The notes beneath the pieces are model-generated. The model saw only the letters and a list, made by a program, of their open reading frames with translations, made no database searches and had not been told where the DNA came from. A stretch of DNA of 64,000 bases from Candidatus Nitrosocosmicus oleophilus (GTDB lineage: Archaea; Thermoproteota; Nitrososphaeria; Nitrososphaerales; Nitrososphaeraceae): positions 1,550,001 through 1,614,000 of the forward strand of contig NZ_CP012850.1 in assembly GCF_000802205.1 (NCBI RefSeq), read 5' to 3'. Both the position numbers and the translations under genes were made by a program. This document shows, piece after piece, positions 1 to 8,842 of this stretch (positions within the stretch are counted from its first letter, which is position 1; every line of letters starts with the position of its first letter).

Positions 1-45
1 AATAGTAACGCTAATCAATTCCTTGACAACGATAATGCTGTACTG

Positions 46-1434
46 ATGCTTCGAGATTGGTCTACAGGGTCATTCTGTGTCGCCCCAGCCTCCAATGCTA
101 AAGATCCTCTACCACGATCTGGGTATCGGGTCCTGGGTCCTGTGGTGGGCCAAGTCTCAGACACTTCTGCAGTTATACTTTATCGCGTGGATCGAGTGGG
201 CTACTATCGCTTTCGAGCATTTGATACTATTACCAATCTCAAGGTTCATGATGAAACTCAAAAATTAGAGCCCACTTATCGATTCAATCTAACCGGTCTT
301 CTACCGAATCGGCGTTATGAATTTAACCTCAGTTTTTTGCGCGCTGGTTTTGAAACTCCAGTGCCTGATGGCTCGGGCTCAATTCTTACATATCCTCCTG
401 AAGGGTCTCATGGGCAATTTACCTTTGCATTTGGTTCTTGTGTTAAATCTAAAAAGCAGATAGCACAGGGATCATGGACAGCCATTAAAGCATTAACGGA
501 ATCATCGGCAAGTGGTATCAGCCCTGTGCGCTTGTTTGTTCATCTTGGTGATACGTTCTATTTTTATGATCACGTGACTGAGGAGATACCCCGCAATGTA
601 GAATCAATGCATGCTGCTCATGTCTCAATGCGACGCCATTTAGAATTTCTCGATATGGCTAAAGTGGTACCATCTTGCGGAATCTGGGACGATCATGACT
701 TTGCTGGAAACGACAAAGATAGTAAAGCTATTAACAGCGAGTTACGTATGCAGGCTGTATGGACTTGGTTACAGTACTGGGGAAATCAACCCATTTCCCT
801 CGAAGAAATTGGTAAAACAGGACTAACTACCAGGATCTCTTATGGACTAGTTGATATTTATTTACTTGATGGCCGCTTTAGGCGTGATAAGGACAGAGGC
901 ATATTCTTTGGTAATGACATAATTGATAAAGTACTTGATACGATCAATAAACGTGGAACCATAGATCCGCGGGTTGTAATACTAGGTACTGGTATCAGCT
1001 GGAATCATCATGCAGAAGATGGAGAGGGTTACGGTCAAAGTAAATACGATGATGAGCGAGAGAGACTGTATAGAGAATTGGCAATTCGGATGGGTAAGAC
1101 CATTAATGGTCTTTTGTTTATCTCAGGCGACATTCATATCAATGAAATCTATCATATTGATCTGGGAGGAGGTCGTATGGCCCCAGAATTTGTCTCATCG
1201 CCGCTTACACGGAACACTGGTCTTAGGGGGCCACGTGACATTCAAGGTGAGCGCGTCGCTAGTTTCTCTTCAAAGGAGAAACGAGGTTTTGCCACCTTGA
1301 CAATTGATACGCTAAAAGGTACTAGAGATAAATGGAGGGCGACCATTCGTTATTTTCAAGAGGCTACTGGTGCCCAGTATGAGAGGCGTTCATATACTCT
1401 GTCTAATGGTCAATTCAATCCTGACCCGGTTTAA
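46..1434 (+). CDS. PhoD-like metallophosphatase (alkaline phosphatase D family)
   Basis: Predicted phosphodiesterase/phosphomonoesterase of the PhoD-like calcineurin superfamily. Residues about 25-120 form a beta-rich Fn3-like N-terminal domain. The catalytic domain follows, with FAFGSC (residues 127-132), HLGDTFYFYDH (D169), WDDHDFAGND (215-223) and SGDIHINE (D362, H364), the metal-ligand motifs of this family. No signal peptide is visible from the ATG at 46. The frame is open back to base 1 with no stop, so the true start may lie outside the window and the secretion signal, if any, would be missing. Length (462 aa) fits the family. It stands alone, followed by a noncoding stretch. Family assignment is secure; the substrate is not known. 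Confidence 0.9.
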   Translation: MLRDWSTGSFCVAPASNAKDPLPRSGYRVLGPVVGQVSDTSAVILYRVDRVGYYRFRAFDTITNLKVHDETQKLEPTYRFNLTGLLPNRRYEFNLSFLRAGFETPVPDGSGSILTYPPEGSHGQFTFAFGSCVKSKKQIAQGSWTAIKALTESSASGISPVRLFVHLGDTFYFYDHVTEEIPRNVESMHAAHVSMRRHLEFLDMAKVVPSCGIWDDHDFAGNDKDSKAINSELRMQAVWTWLQYWGNQPISLEEIGKTGLTTRISYGLVDIYLLDGRFRRDKDRGIFFGNDIIDKVLDTINKRGTIDPRVVILGTGISWNHHAEDGEGYGQSKYDDERERLYRELAIRMGKTINGLLFISGDIHINEIYHIDLGGGRMAPEFVSSPLTRNTGLRGPRDIQGERVASFSSKEKRGFATLTIDTLKGTRDKWRATIRYFQEATGAQYERRSYTLSNGQFNPDPV

Positions 1435-1588
1435 ATCATTAGCTCAACATAGATGCGACATGATCACCAAAAAATTTCTTTCTCTACATTTGAATTTATT
1501 AATCAAATGATTTTGTAACATGACATGTTACAAATCTAGTTCGCAACATCGTTACATATTAGAATGTTAATAAAAATATGGGACATCT

Positions 1589-1774
1589 TTACTGATATGG
1601 CTCAGGCTCTGGATTTGGTTCTGGAGATGGTTCAGGGACAGGCTCTGGATTAGGTTGTGGTTGTGGTTGTGGTTCTGGAGTAGGATAAGGCTCAGGAGCT
1701 GGCGGTGGCGGTTCGGACAATTTCCTGGATAAGATGGAACCAACAAATTCACTGATTAAGAAGTTTTCCATCAT
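1589..1774 (-). CDS. small Pro/Glu-rich low-complexity protein
   Basis: A 61-aa frame beginning MMENFLISEF with a short hydrophobic N-terminus, then PPPP and a run of P-E-P / P-Q-P repeats to the stop. The DNA is a low-complexity tract of GGTTCT/GGTTGT-like triplets on the + strand. No family is recognised. Such PEP-rich tails are common in spacer or wall-associated segments, but there is no transmembrane helix or clear signal peptide. The start is preceded by an AT-rich stretch. An overlapping frame (1567-1752) is also open because of the repeat, so coding status is uncertain. Confidence 0.35.
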   Translation of the reverse strand: MMENFLISEFVGSILSRKLSEPPPPAPEPYPTPEPQPQPQPNPEPVPEPSPEPNPEPEPYQ

Positions 1775-1884
1775 TTTATCAATAGTAGCTGATATTTTTG
1801 CTTTATGACACGCTATGAAATGAATCTTTTTTACGAGCTACTAGTAGCCGGTGTCACGTTGATAGAACTGGAGTTGGATTGTGA

Positions 1885-2115
1885 TTATCTTGATATATTT
1901 CCAAATGTGTTACTCATCGAATTTTCAGCCCCGTCTGCACTGTTATTTCTTGGCAGGGTCAAATCTTCGCTATCATTAGTATCAGTAAATGATAAATGTT
2001 TATTATCTGATGATCTGTTATCAAATAAAACTCCAAGGCCACTGCTAGCATATGCTTGCATTGAAGACCCTGCTGCAGTTAACACTATTATAGCCAAGAC
2101 AAGAATTTTAAGCAT
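1885..2115 (-). CDS. small predicted secreted protein
   Basis: A 76-aa protein with a clear N-terminal signal: Lys3, a hydrophobic stretch LVLAIIVLTAAG, and a likely cleavage after QAYA (about residue 23). The mature part is short, acidic and rich in Ser, Asn and Asp, with N-x-S/T sequons (NNS, NIS). A TATA-like CTATATA lies just upstream of the ATG on the minus strand, fitting a leaderless transcript. The frame on the opposite strand (1805-2182) is longer but lacks coding character. No family is recognised; it resembles the other short secreted proteins in this window in composition only. Confidence 0.5.
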   Translation of the reverse strand: MLKILVLAIIVLTAAGSSMQAYASSGLGVLFDNRSSDNKHLSFTDTNDSEDLTLPRNNSADGAENSMSNTFGNISR

Positions 2116-2285
2116 GCTGTATATAGTACATCAATCATTAAATAGTTCATATTTCTATCCGCAAACTATGGTATTTGATTAGGCCTTTCATTTTATACTT
2201 TAACATTATGACAGCTACTGCAATAATGGTCGGCATTCGATATTCTGTAGATACCATATATCACAACGATTAAGAGGATCCACAA

Positions 2286-2339
2286 GAATGAAATATTATT
2301 CATTCCTATTGTACGGCCGCGCTTGAGGACAGCCCGGCC
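2286..2339. ncRNA. two adjacent hairpins, one GC-rich; candidate structured RNA
   Basis: First hairpin: GAATGAA (2286-2292) pairs with TTCATTC (2299-2305). Second: GGCCGCGCT (2315-2323) pairs with AGCCCGGCC (2331-2339) with one mismatch around a 7-nt loop. GC-rich islands in AT-rich archaeal intergenic DNA often mark structured RNAs. The rest of 2116-2429 shows no gene. Strand and transcription are unknown. Confidence 0.3.
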
Positions 2340-2429
2340 CGATGAATAACGACCTAAACGATTAAGCGTAAACCAAAACTAAAAAGAATGAATACTACTC
2401 TATGTAGGTATATACGTAATTGCAATTTA

Positions 2430-2782
2430 TTAACCTGATTTAACAAAAACCTTCCAGTAGAAATAATATTGTGCTTCACCTCCTTGTGGACCATGAGTTT
2501 TGTCATGTTCATCCCTATCTATTTGTGGTCCTATAGATGCCCGTGCACCTCCCGCTCTAGAGCCTCTAATATATTCAATATCATGCATATTACTTAGGTA
2601 AGAAAGAGTTTTGAAGTTAACTCTGTGCTCTACGGCCGCATGACCGCCATATTTTTGTCTTTATGAAAAGCAGGTACGATGCCCGAGTCGCGAATAATTG
2701 ATTCCCTAAAATTATTTTCATTAAAACCATCTACCAATTTTAATTGAAGATTGTACCCAGGATATTCATCTTCTTTGGTCAT
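2430..2782 (-). pseudogene. conserved-looking hypothetical protein broken by one frameshift
   Basis: Read from the ATG at 2782 on the minus strand, the frame starts MTKEDEYPGYNLQLKLVDGF and runs well until a T5 tract (2652-2656, A5 on the coding strand), where it hits a stop. Adding one A restores a continuous 117-aa protein that continues KYGGHAAVEHRVNFKTLSY, through IGPQIDRDEHDKTHGPQGG, and ends YYFYWKVFVKSG at the stop 2430-2432. The length, 353 bp, is exactly one base short of 118 codons. Both halves have coding character, so this is one gene with a homopolymer deletion, either real decay or an assembly error. No named family is recognised. Confidence 0.55.
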
Positions 2783-3083
2783 CAAGCAATTCAATGATCA
2801 ATTTTTTGTCTACCTTAGGCAGACAATTTGCCATTGCCTCTTCAAATTCTCGAAACTTATTTTTTATATTATCGGTACAATGGAAAATAAGAATAATACT
2901 TTAAATAATAAAGACATTTTCAACCCTTACATAGTAAATCCGAACCAAGAAAATAGTAGTCTCAAAGAAATAACTATTCTTGATATAACTGTCAACGTAA
3001 AGATCTTTTGTCATCTATTTTGATGACAATACCAGAAAAAGTATTCTAAAAACTGATAAATTCAAGGACAATACTTGAAATTT

Positions 3084-3569
3084 TTATTCAGTAATTTTTG
3101 ATTTATTTCGTGAAGACCAAAAGGTTTGTTTAGAATTTTTCCATTCTATGTAATCTTTCAGTACGTTCTTATGGTCAAAACCAAAATCCTCTTTATCAAT
3201 ATCTTTGATATCCACCCATTTAATCGAGGAAGCACCATCGCCTGCTATAGGTTCTTTGTTTTGACTATTTGGAGAGATCTTTCCTATAAACACTGTGGAC
3301 ATAATATGACCTCTGGGGTCTCTATTAGGATCAGAATATACTCCCAATATATGATCCAAGTCTACTTCTACAGATGTTTCCTCCATTACTTCACGTATAG
3401 CTGCCTCTTCTACTGTTTCTCCTATTTTAATGAAGCCACCTGGAAATACCATTTTACCTTCAAAGGGCTCTTTGACTCTTTTAATAAATAACACTCGAGA
3501 ATTATTATCAATTATCGTGTCAACAGTAGGAATAGGGTTCTTATATTCATCTTGTTTTGACATATCCAT
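3084..3569 (-). CDS. NUDIX hydrolase
   Basis: A 161-aa NUDIX-superfamily pyrophosphohydrolase, acting on nucleoside diphosphates linked to another moiety. The Nudix box runs from G45: G-x5-E (E51), x7, then REVMEE (59-64), which supplies the metal-binding glutamates. The usual glycine after the final E-x is Ser66, a mild deviation. Upstream, VLFIKR and MVFPGGF are the expected beta strands. Two in-frame ATGs (3569 and 3563) are possible; neither has a strong ribosome-binding site, consistent with leaderless initiation. Its tail is Lys/Ser-rich. The substrate cannot be told from sequence. It stands alone between a pseudogene and a small zinc-ribbon gene on the other strand. Confidence 0.92.
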   Translation of the reverse strand: MDMSKQDEYKNPIPTVDTIIDNNSRVLFIKRVKEPFEGKMVFPGGFIKIGETVEEAAIREVMEETSVEVDLDHILGVYSDPNRDPRGHIMSTVFIGKISPNSQNKEPIAGDGASSIKWVDIKDIDKEDFGFDHKNVLKDYIEWKNSKQTFWSSRNKSKITE

Positions 3570-3856
3570 TAAAAATTATACAACAAACAACTTAAACATC
3601 GCACTTGGATTCTCATTATCCAATATTTTTATCCACCAATTAAACCTTGAACATCTTACTCAGTTGAACAAGTATTTAGAAAAAGTTGTTCATAAAGTGA
3701 TATGATTTCCATTTTTATTATATTGATTAATATTTGTGTACTATCATTTAGAACCAGTTGAAAAGATTAAATTTCGATTAATAGTAACGATTAGAGCAAT
3801 CTATCAGCGATATTCATCATGACACACTTAACAGATAAAAAAGGTATATTTATAAA

Positions 3857-4072
3857 ATGACAAGGGAAAATAAATCTAATCCTATGATAATGTCTTTGCA
3901 ATCTCCTTATAAGAAATTTTCGTCAATAGGGGCATACGTTGATGTTAGCGGAAAGACAAAATACTGTGTAAGTTGCAGTAACACAGCTGCTCAAGAAGTA
4001 ATATTCACTGCAGATGGATCTACCATTTTAGAAAAATACTGTGACTCCTGCGCAAAAAAGAATATACCATAA
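3857..4072 (+). CDS. small zinc-ribbon-like protein
   Basis: A 71-aa protein whose C-terminal half carries two CxxC pairs: YCVSC and YCDSC separated by about 20 residues (AAQEVIFTADGSTILEK). This is the treble-clef/zinc-ribbon spacing seen in many tiny archaeal proteins. The N-terminal 35 residues are basic and without a clear fold. The start follows TTTATAAA directly, so either transcription is driven by an A-box further upstream (TATATTTATA) or the message is leaderless. It may bind nucleic acid or act as a protein-protein adaptor, but function is not known. It resembles the 42-aa protein at 60142-60270 in layout. Confidence 0.65.
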   Translation: MTRENKSNPMIMSLQSPYKKFSSIGAYVDVSGKTKYCVSCSNTAAQEVIFTADGSTILEKYCDSCAKKNIP

Positions 4073-4937
4073 TAGATTCCAAAAGATCGTTTATCTGATC
4101 TTCACTGTCAAAATAAGCAAGGCTCACTATTCCTAGGATCTCACTTGTGAAGATGAAAACAGAAAAACATTTGTTTTAAAGAGATGAAATTTAAGAATTA
4201 CCCCACTCCTTATACGGTCCTATATCGTTACTAAATTAGGTAGCACATTCTGTTGTATGTGAAACAAATTTGGCTCTAACCCTATTTTTTTTAAATGTAA
4301 ATGGAATTTATGATCCTAGTTCTAAAATAATAGTACAATGATCTTGGATCATCTTTCAAGCATGATGAAGATAATCTGGAGAGGCCGTTTGATTCTAAAC
4401 GGAGAAACTCTTATTGTTCCATGATTACAATTCCTTGGAATATTGGAAATACTGGAAATAATAATGATGCTTCTAGTATGGGCAATCATCTCAACAATTA
4501 GTGTTGCCATTCTCATTCAAGGAATGTTTGAAAGAAAGTAGGATTTCCAAAAATAATATTGGTACCTTGAGAATCTAAATTTGATGTAAAATATAGTAGG
4601 TGATACAGTTGTCCTTTATTGTCACAAATTTATTGAAAAAATTGTTCAAGGAGCAGATAGATCCACGTCATCAAGTTTCATTTTCATAGCACTGACATAT
4701 TAGTAAATAATCATTTCTCCTCCGATATCCACGATCTATAGAACAAAGAATACATAAACGGTTACTATGATTATTAGCGCATAACATTTGACAATTAAAT
4801 ATTAATTTATCAAGATTTAGGGAATTGAAATTCAAACATTCATTTCCCCCGTCTCTGGATCTCCTATATTTGGAACTTTAAAACTAGACCTGAAAAACAG
4901 TGAAAATTAGAGTATTGTAAGAATGAGAATTAAGATA
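4073..4937. other. intergenic region with one tiny membrane ORF candidate
   Basis: No ordinary gene is supported. A 25-codon frame at 4464-4541 (+) encodes MMLLVWAIISTISVAILIQG followed by MFERK, a single hydrophobic helix with a charged tail. It could be a microprotein but has no independent support. Confidence 0.3.
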
Positions 4938-4941
4938 GAAA

Positions 4942-4973
4942 TGAGGTAGTATATGCCATCATTACATACCTCA
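4942..4973 (+). ncRNA. hairpin preceding the tandem array (divergent copy)
   Basis: TGAGGTA (4942-4948) pairs with TACCTCA (4967-4973). The arm begins with the same ATGAGG-type sequence as the two downstream hairpins, but no matching promoter element is seen before it. It may be a decayed first unit of the array. Confidence 0.3.
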
Positions 4974-5067
4974 CTCCTATTTAATGACGCTTTAAGACTC
5001 CTTCAAATAGTTGCTTGAAGTAGATTGATGTGTATAATATAGTATATAATGATAATAAATCGATAAA

Positions 5068-5125
5068 AATGAGGAAAAATCAGATGCATGCGAGGCTAGA
5101 GATAACAGCATCCTATTTCCTCATT
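5068..5125 (+). ncRNA. array unit 1 hairpin; candidate small RNA
   Basis: A perfect 10-bp stem, AATGAGGAAA (5068-5077) with TTTCCTCATT (5116-5125), encloses a 38-nt loop. It begins about 20-25 bp downstream of the first TATA-like box, at the expected transcription start. No reading frame of note is inside. Probably a small RNA or a regulatory leader. Confidence 0.4.
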
Positions 5126-5209
5126 AATGAAGTTGTTTCGTTACTCTTTAACTGGTGCTAGAGTAACCTCGTATGTATAAGATACTATTTAACGATAATA
5201 AAAATATCT

Positions 5210-5269
5210 GGAAATGGGAGGAATAAGATAATGGGGAGCATGAAATTAGCATCTTATCCTCCTCATTCC
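5210..5269 (+). ncRNA. array unit 2 hairpin; candidate small RNA
   Basis: A long imperfect stem pairs 5210-5229 (GGAAATGGGAGGAATAAGAT) with 5251-5269 (ATCTTATCCTCCTCATTCC). It starts about 20 bp after the second TATA-like box. The stem shares the ATG-G-AGGA core with unit 1 but the loop differs, as expected for a family with a conserved frame and variable interior. Confidence 0.4.
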
Positions 5270-5350
5270 ATGACTTGACAAATTACCTTTGTAAGTATAT
5301 CTAGGCCAAAGAATGTGAATAATATAGTATTTAACGATAATAAAAATAGA

Positions 5351-5709
5351 TAGGAGGAGAGGAGACGAGATTAATTATGTTAAAAAAAATGAATGTTCCT
5401 TGCGGTATTAAGTTCTAATACAGTTTAGTGGTCGTCGATTTACGCTTGATGCGAGTTTGAGTTTGATTCATTGGCAAAATAATCTAGTAATATACGTACA
5501 AGTCTAATTCTGGTAAATGAGAAATATCTTGCCAAGCAAGTCTAAATACATCGATTGAGTCACCTAAAAAATCTGTTTTGTTGTATGTAAAGCATTGAAT
5601 TATTTGAAAATCAATTGTTTCTTTGATAATCTATCATAAGATACCAAAACAAGGATGAATGTATTGGTATTAATTATGACCAATAAGGTTGTTCATAATC
5701 ATATGATAT
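5351..5709. other. intergenic region, nothing recognised
   Basis: Follows the third array element. A purine-rich stretch (AGGAGGAGAGGAGACGAGA, 5353-5371) follows the third box, but no partner arm for a hairpin is seen. No gene supported. Confidence 0.4.
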
Positions 5710-6716
5710 TTATGGATTGTTTATGACATCATATATCTTTGTTAGAATATCTACAAATTTCTTTCTGTCAGGACTAGAATTGGTAAATACAATTTCAGTA
5801 AATCCAATATTTACATATTGTTGTAGTTTTTTGATTCCTTCTTCCAAATCAGATATAACAAATAATTTTTTTTGCAAAGAATCATCGTCAATAACCTGAC
5901 CATTTTCTTCAATCTTGGATAATGTACATCAACATCAAAGAATGCTTTAATCATAGATCCTCTCCAAAATCTAATTGATTCTAATGCCTTTTGTTTATTT
6001 TCATCATATGAAGCAGGAATAAATAATATCCTTTCTAGTTTCTCATAGTCTTTTCCTGCCTTAATAGATCCTTTTTTTACGGCAGGGATCAAAATATCTT
6101 TAATTTTTATCTATGTCCAATTCATTAGTTACAAATCCATTTCCCTCCTCGCCGGCTAATTGAGCAGATTGTATGCCCAGACCAGCGATATATATCGGAA
6201 TTGGGTAAGGGGGTTTAGTATATAAATTGGAATCTTTGATTGAATAAAATTCTCCACTAAAAGTAACCCCATCTTGTGACCATAATTTTTTTATTAACTT
6301 AATGGATTCTCTTAAACGTCTAAATTTTTCTATGTTAGGTGGCCAAATATTTCCAGAAGGTACTTCATTTAATGCTTCTCCTCTCCCTAGTCCTAAAAAA
6401 ACTCTTTTTGGAAACATATAAGCCAAAGTAGCAATACTTGTGCTACTATCGCAGGATGATATCTTAGGATAGGAGCTGTTACCCCAGTACCGATAACCAA
6501 TTTGGTTGTCTTTGCTAAGGCAGCTCCCATCCATGGCCATGCAGCCCCTCCGGAAGCTCCTGTATCCCACCAAGGCATATAATGATCACTGGTCCCACAA
6601 CGTTCTATCCCCTTCTTGTCCAAATATATCACATCATCTAACAAATCAATAGGATTAATTTGTTCATGAGCTGCTTGAATACTTAATCTTGTTTTAACCT
6701 CTGCTGATTTTGACAC
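5710..6716 (-). pseudogene. LLM-class F420-dependent oxidoreductase (F420-G6PDH-like), at least three frameshifts
   Basis: Three frames together reconstruct one about 335-aa luciferase-like (TIM barrel) oxidoreductase of the type annotated F420-dependent glucose-6-phosphate dehydrogenase. Segment 1 (6716 down to about 6440) has SDHYMPWWDTGASGGAAWPW and IGTGVTAPILRYHPAIVAQ. Segment 2 has LAYMFPKRVFLGLGRGEALN, IKKLWSQDG and YTKPPYPIPIYIAG. Segment 3 has IPAVKKGSIKAGKDYEKL and then, in another frame, GQVIDDDSLQKKL and IVFTNSSPDRKKFVDIL, ending at the stop 5710-5712. Shifts fall near 6433-6441, at a T5 run (6104-6108) and near 5914-5919. A functional single product is unlikely unless the shifts are assembly errors. 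Substrate is inferred only from family resemblance. Confidence 0.8.
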
Positions 6717-6946
6717 AGATATTCTGGTATATCATATTTTATTAGGTTAACAAGGCTAGTTGAGTAGATATACACATGATGCCTTCTCCGGTTTAGACTC
6801 CTAATAACTAACAAGAAAATTTTTAATTCGAATTTCTTAGTTATTCTTTATTTAAATTAACTATTATTATCAAAATAAATGCTAATCTACTAATCAAAAC
6901 CATGTTACTAGATTGCCTATTTAATATATATTCCTTAATGTGATGC

Positions 6947-7162
6947 ATGACACATGTAGCAAAAATAACAGAAATAGTAGGCTCATCGGGCAAGAGTTGG
7001 GAGGATGCTGTTCAGGTAGCATTAACTGAAGCGACAAAAACAATTCGCGGTATAACTGGAATTGAGTTAACCGATATGACAGCTAGAGTAGATCCAAATA
7101 CGGGAAAAATATCTGAATATCATTCTACTGTAAAGATAGCCTTCGGGGTAGAACATTCCTAA
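6947..7162 (+). CDS. dodecin family protein
   Basis: A 71-aa dodecin (beta-alpha-beta-beta fold; dodecameric hollow sphere in characterised members). The family pattern is clear: VAKITEIVGSS, GKSWEDAVQVALTEA, then ITGIELTDM and STVKIAFGVEHS. Characterised flavin-binding dodecins use a tryptophan in the strand after the helix and a nearby glutamine. By eye those sites here are Gly/Ile and His, so flavin stacking may be absent or altered; this resembles non-flavin dodecin-like proteins. An ATTTAATATATA A-box lies 26-28 bp upstream of the ATG. Its role may be cofactor or ligand buffering. Confidence 0.9.
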   Translation: MTHVAKITEIVGSSGKSWEDAVQVALTEATKTIRGITGIELTDMTARVDPNTGKISEYHSTVKIAFGVEHS

Positions 7163-7884
7163 GAAGGCGATTTCCAAACTCTACCCATTTCCCTAATTTT
7201 TGAACATCAACACTTGAACTATTGCACTAGGATCTTCTTTTGAGAAATTGGCAACTTATTACTATTCTAGTTAAATCGAATATTTGTTAAATCAAATTCT
7301 TATAATCATAGTCGGGGGTTTAAAATTCATAAATTCTTTTTCCTTAGTACCGATCGATTCTGTTCAGGTAGTTTTTCTCTCCAATACGTACAATAAGTGT
7401 TCTATGAGCGCAGGATTTACATTTTTTTAGTTTAATTTTTTCCACATCAAATATTGTCCACCCCTTTTAGCTTGTTTGGTAATGTAGTTAATTCACAATC
7501 CGAGATCCTTGATCGTTGAAATTTCCATAATTCAATTGGAATCAGTTCGACGCTTTTTAAACCAATTGCACTAAGTATTATTGTACAATAAATAATACGT
7601 TCTTTTATTTATCTATTTGATCTTAATTTTTCAAAGTAATGCGTGTCCCTTGAGGCACAAAACTATCCATAATTAACCAAATATATTCTATGTATGTAAA
7701 AATATCTTACAAAGAATCAATAGAATTTATCCTGAAAAAATTGTTTTCATTCAAAGATCATAATCCATTGAAAAAATGAAAAATGAAATCTACTAATCCA
7801 TTAGACAGATTTACCATGAATAGTTTCATACCTGTCTGAAAGCTTGGTCCTAAACTCAAACTCAAATCGTAGGATATTTTCTTA
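7163..7884. other. intergenic region with a short CxxC ORF candidate
   Basis: No ordinary gene. On the minus strand a GTG-started 33-codon frame (7445-7344) reads MEKIKLKKCKSCAHRTLIV and ends NRIDRY, with one CxxC pair; a stop lies shortly upstream. It could be a fragment of a zinc-ribbon protein. The remainder is AT-rich with no recognisable element. Confidence 0.3.
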
Positions 7885-8676
7885 TCAATATCCTGTAAAC
7901 TCTTCAATCTTTATCCTATCTTTTGGGATTTCCAATTCTTTCTCTAGTAATGATTGCATCGATTTTAACATATCTGGAGGGCCACAAATATAGAATATTG
8001 CTTCGTTTAAAGTATTAGTGTCAACATGTTTTAAAATCATTTTTTTATCTATTCTGCCTTTTTCTCCATTCCATTCCTCTTCTGTGCCGAAATTGTTATT
8101 CCCCTCGGATTTATCATCACTAAGAGTATAGACTATCTTCATGTTTTCATTTAAAGCCGTCCAATCATCAAACTCTTTCTTAAAGAGTATGTTTTGTTGA
8201 TTCTTGTTTGAGTCAAACATTATTATTTTTAATGGTAGTTGTTTTTCTGTCGCGTAATTTAACATACTTCTAAACGGAGTCACTCCTATACCCCCGGACA
8301 GAAATATCAAAGGTTTTGAATAATCCGCTGGTAAAATAAATTCGCCCTCTGGAGCACTGACGTCAATCTTATCTCCCTCTTCTAAGTTTGACAGTCTCTG
8401 TTTGTATGGGGAGTCTCTTATTTTGGTGCTTAACATTATAAAATTCTCTGCTGGTGATGAAGAGATAGTAAAATGCCTAGTTGAGTCATTTGGGTCACCA
8501 TGTACATCATCTAAGTTAAAATAGGCATATTGACCTGCAGTATATTCAAACAAGGATGGCGTTTTGTTTACCTCTAATTTATCAAGTTCCTGATTAAACC
8601 TAAAAGATATGACATCGGTCCCCTCGATTTTTATTTTTTCAAATAATACAAGTCGAAAATCAAAAGATGGATTCAT
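7885..8676 (-). CDS. FAD/NAD(P)-binding ferredoxin reductase-like oxidoreductase
   Basis: A ferredoxin-NADP reductase superfamily enzyme transferring electrons between NAD(P)H and an acceptor through FAD. Counting from the ATG at 8676 (263 aa): beta-barrel FAD domain with RHFTIS (67-72), the FAD-binding RxxS/T motif; NAD(P)-binding domain with GGIGVTPFRSM (from about 128), and CGPPDM near the end, finishing EEFTGY as in FNR-like enzymes. No iron-sulfur or ferredoxin domain is fused. A longer frame opens at 8730, but its 18 extra residues are basic and not part of the fold. The ATG at 8676 follows AAGGAGA, and a TATA-like AAAATATAA sits about 40 bp upstream of it, so the inner start is preferred. 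The electron partner is unknown. Confidence 0.88.
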   Translation of the reverse strand: MNPSFDFRLVLFEKIKIEGTDVISFRFNQELDKLEVNKTPSLFEYTAGQYAYFNLDDVHGDPNDSTRHFTISSSPAENFIMLSTKIRDSPYKQRLSNLEEGDKIDVSAPEGEFILPADYSKPLIFLSGGIGVTPFRSMLNYATEKQLPLKIIMFDSNKNQQNILFKKEFDDWTALNENMKIVYTLSDDKSEGNNNFGTEEEWNGEKGRIDKKMILKHVDTNTLNEAIFYICGPPDMLKSMQSLLEKELEIPKDRIKIEEFTGY

Positions 8677-8808
8677 TATTTTTTTTCTTCTCCTTGTTAG
8701 TATGCTATCAACATTATATTTTAACTTCATAAGATGTAATTGCTGATCTCATAATGATTATAGACATTGTTATACGGGCAGTTTGTGAAAATCAGATCAT
8801 AGCGCCGC

Positions 8809-8842
8809 CCTCTATGGGATACCGTTGAATATAGAGGTCAAC
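8809..8842. ncRNA. possible pseudoknot/alternative hairpins in the FNR upstream region
   Basis: CCTCTAT (8809-8815) pairs with ATAGAGG (8831-8837). GTTGA (8824-8828) pairs with TCAAC (8838-8842), whose loop is the second arm of the first stem. The two could coexist as an H-type pseudoknot or act as alternatives. The stretch is GC-rich for this window and lies between two divergent genes. Nothing else is seen in 8731-9100. Confidence 0.25.

Larger units (their letters stand above)
5031..5350 (+). repeat. three tandem promoter-like elements at 142-143 bp spacing
   Basis: A shared element resembling an archaeal A-box occurs three times: TATATAATGATAATAAA (5043-5059), TATTTAACGATAATAAA (5186-5202) and TATTTAACGATAATAAA (5328-5344). 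GATAATAAA starts at 5051, 5194 and 5336. Each has TGTATAA- or ATAATATAG-like sequence just before it and purine-rich ATGAGG/ATGGGAGG/ATAGGAGG sequence 20-25 bp after the box, where transcription would be expected to start. Intervening DNA differs between units. The layout suggests a series of small transcription units, not a coding repeat. Confidence 0.55.

Noticed and set aside
1805-2182. 125-aa frame on the + strand
   Set aside because: It mirrors the minus-strand secreted protein 1885-2115, which has a proper signal peptide and an A-box.
5031-5350. Repeats considered as a CRISPR array
   Set aside because: Only three units, spacing of about 143 bp, imperfect repeats resembling promoters, and no cas genes.
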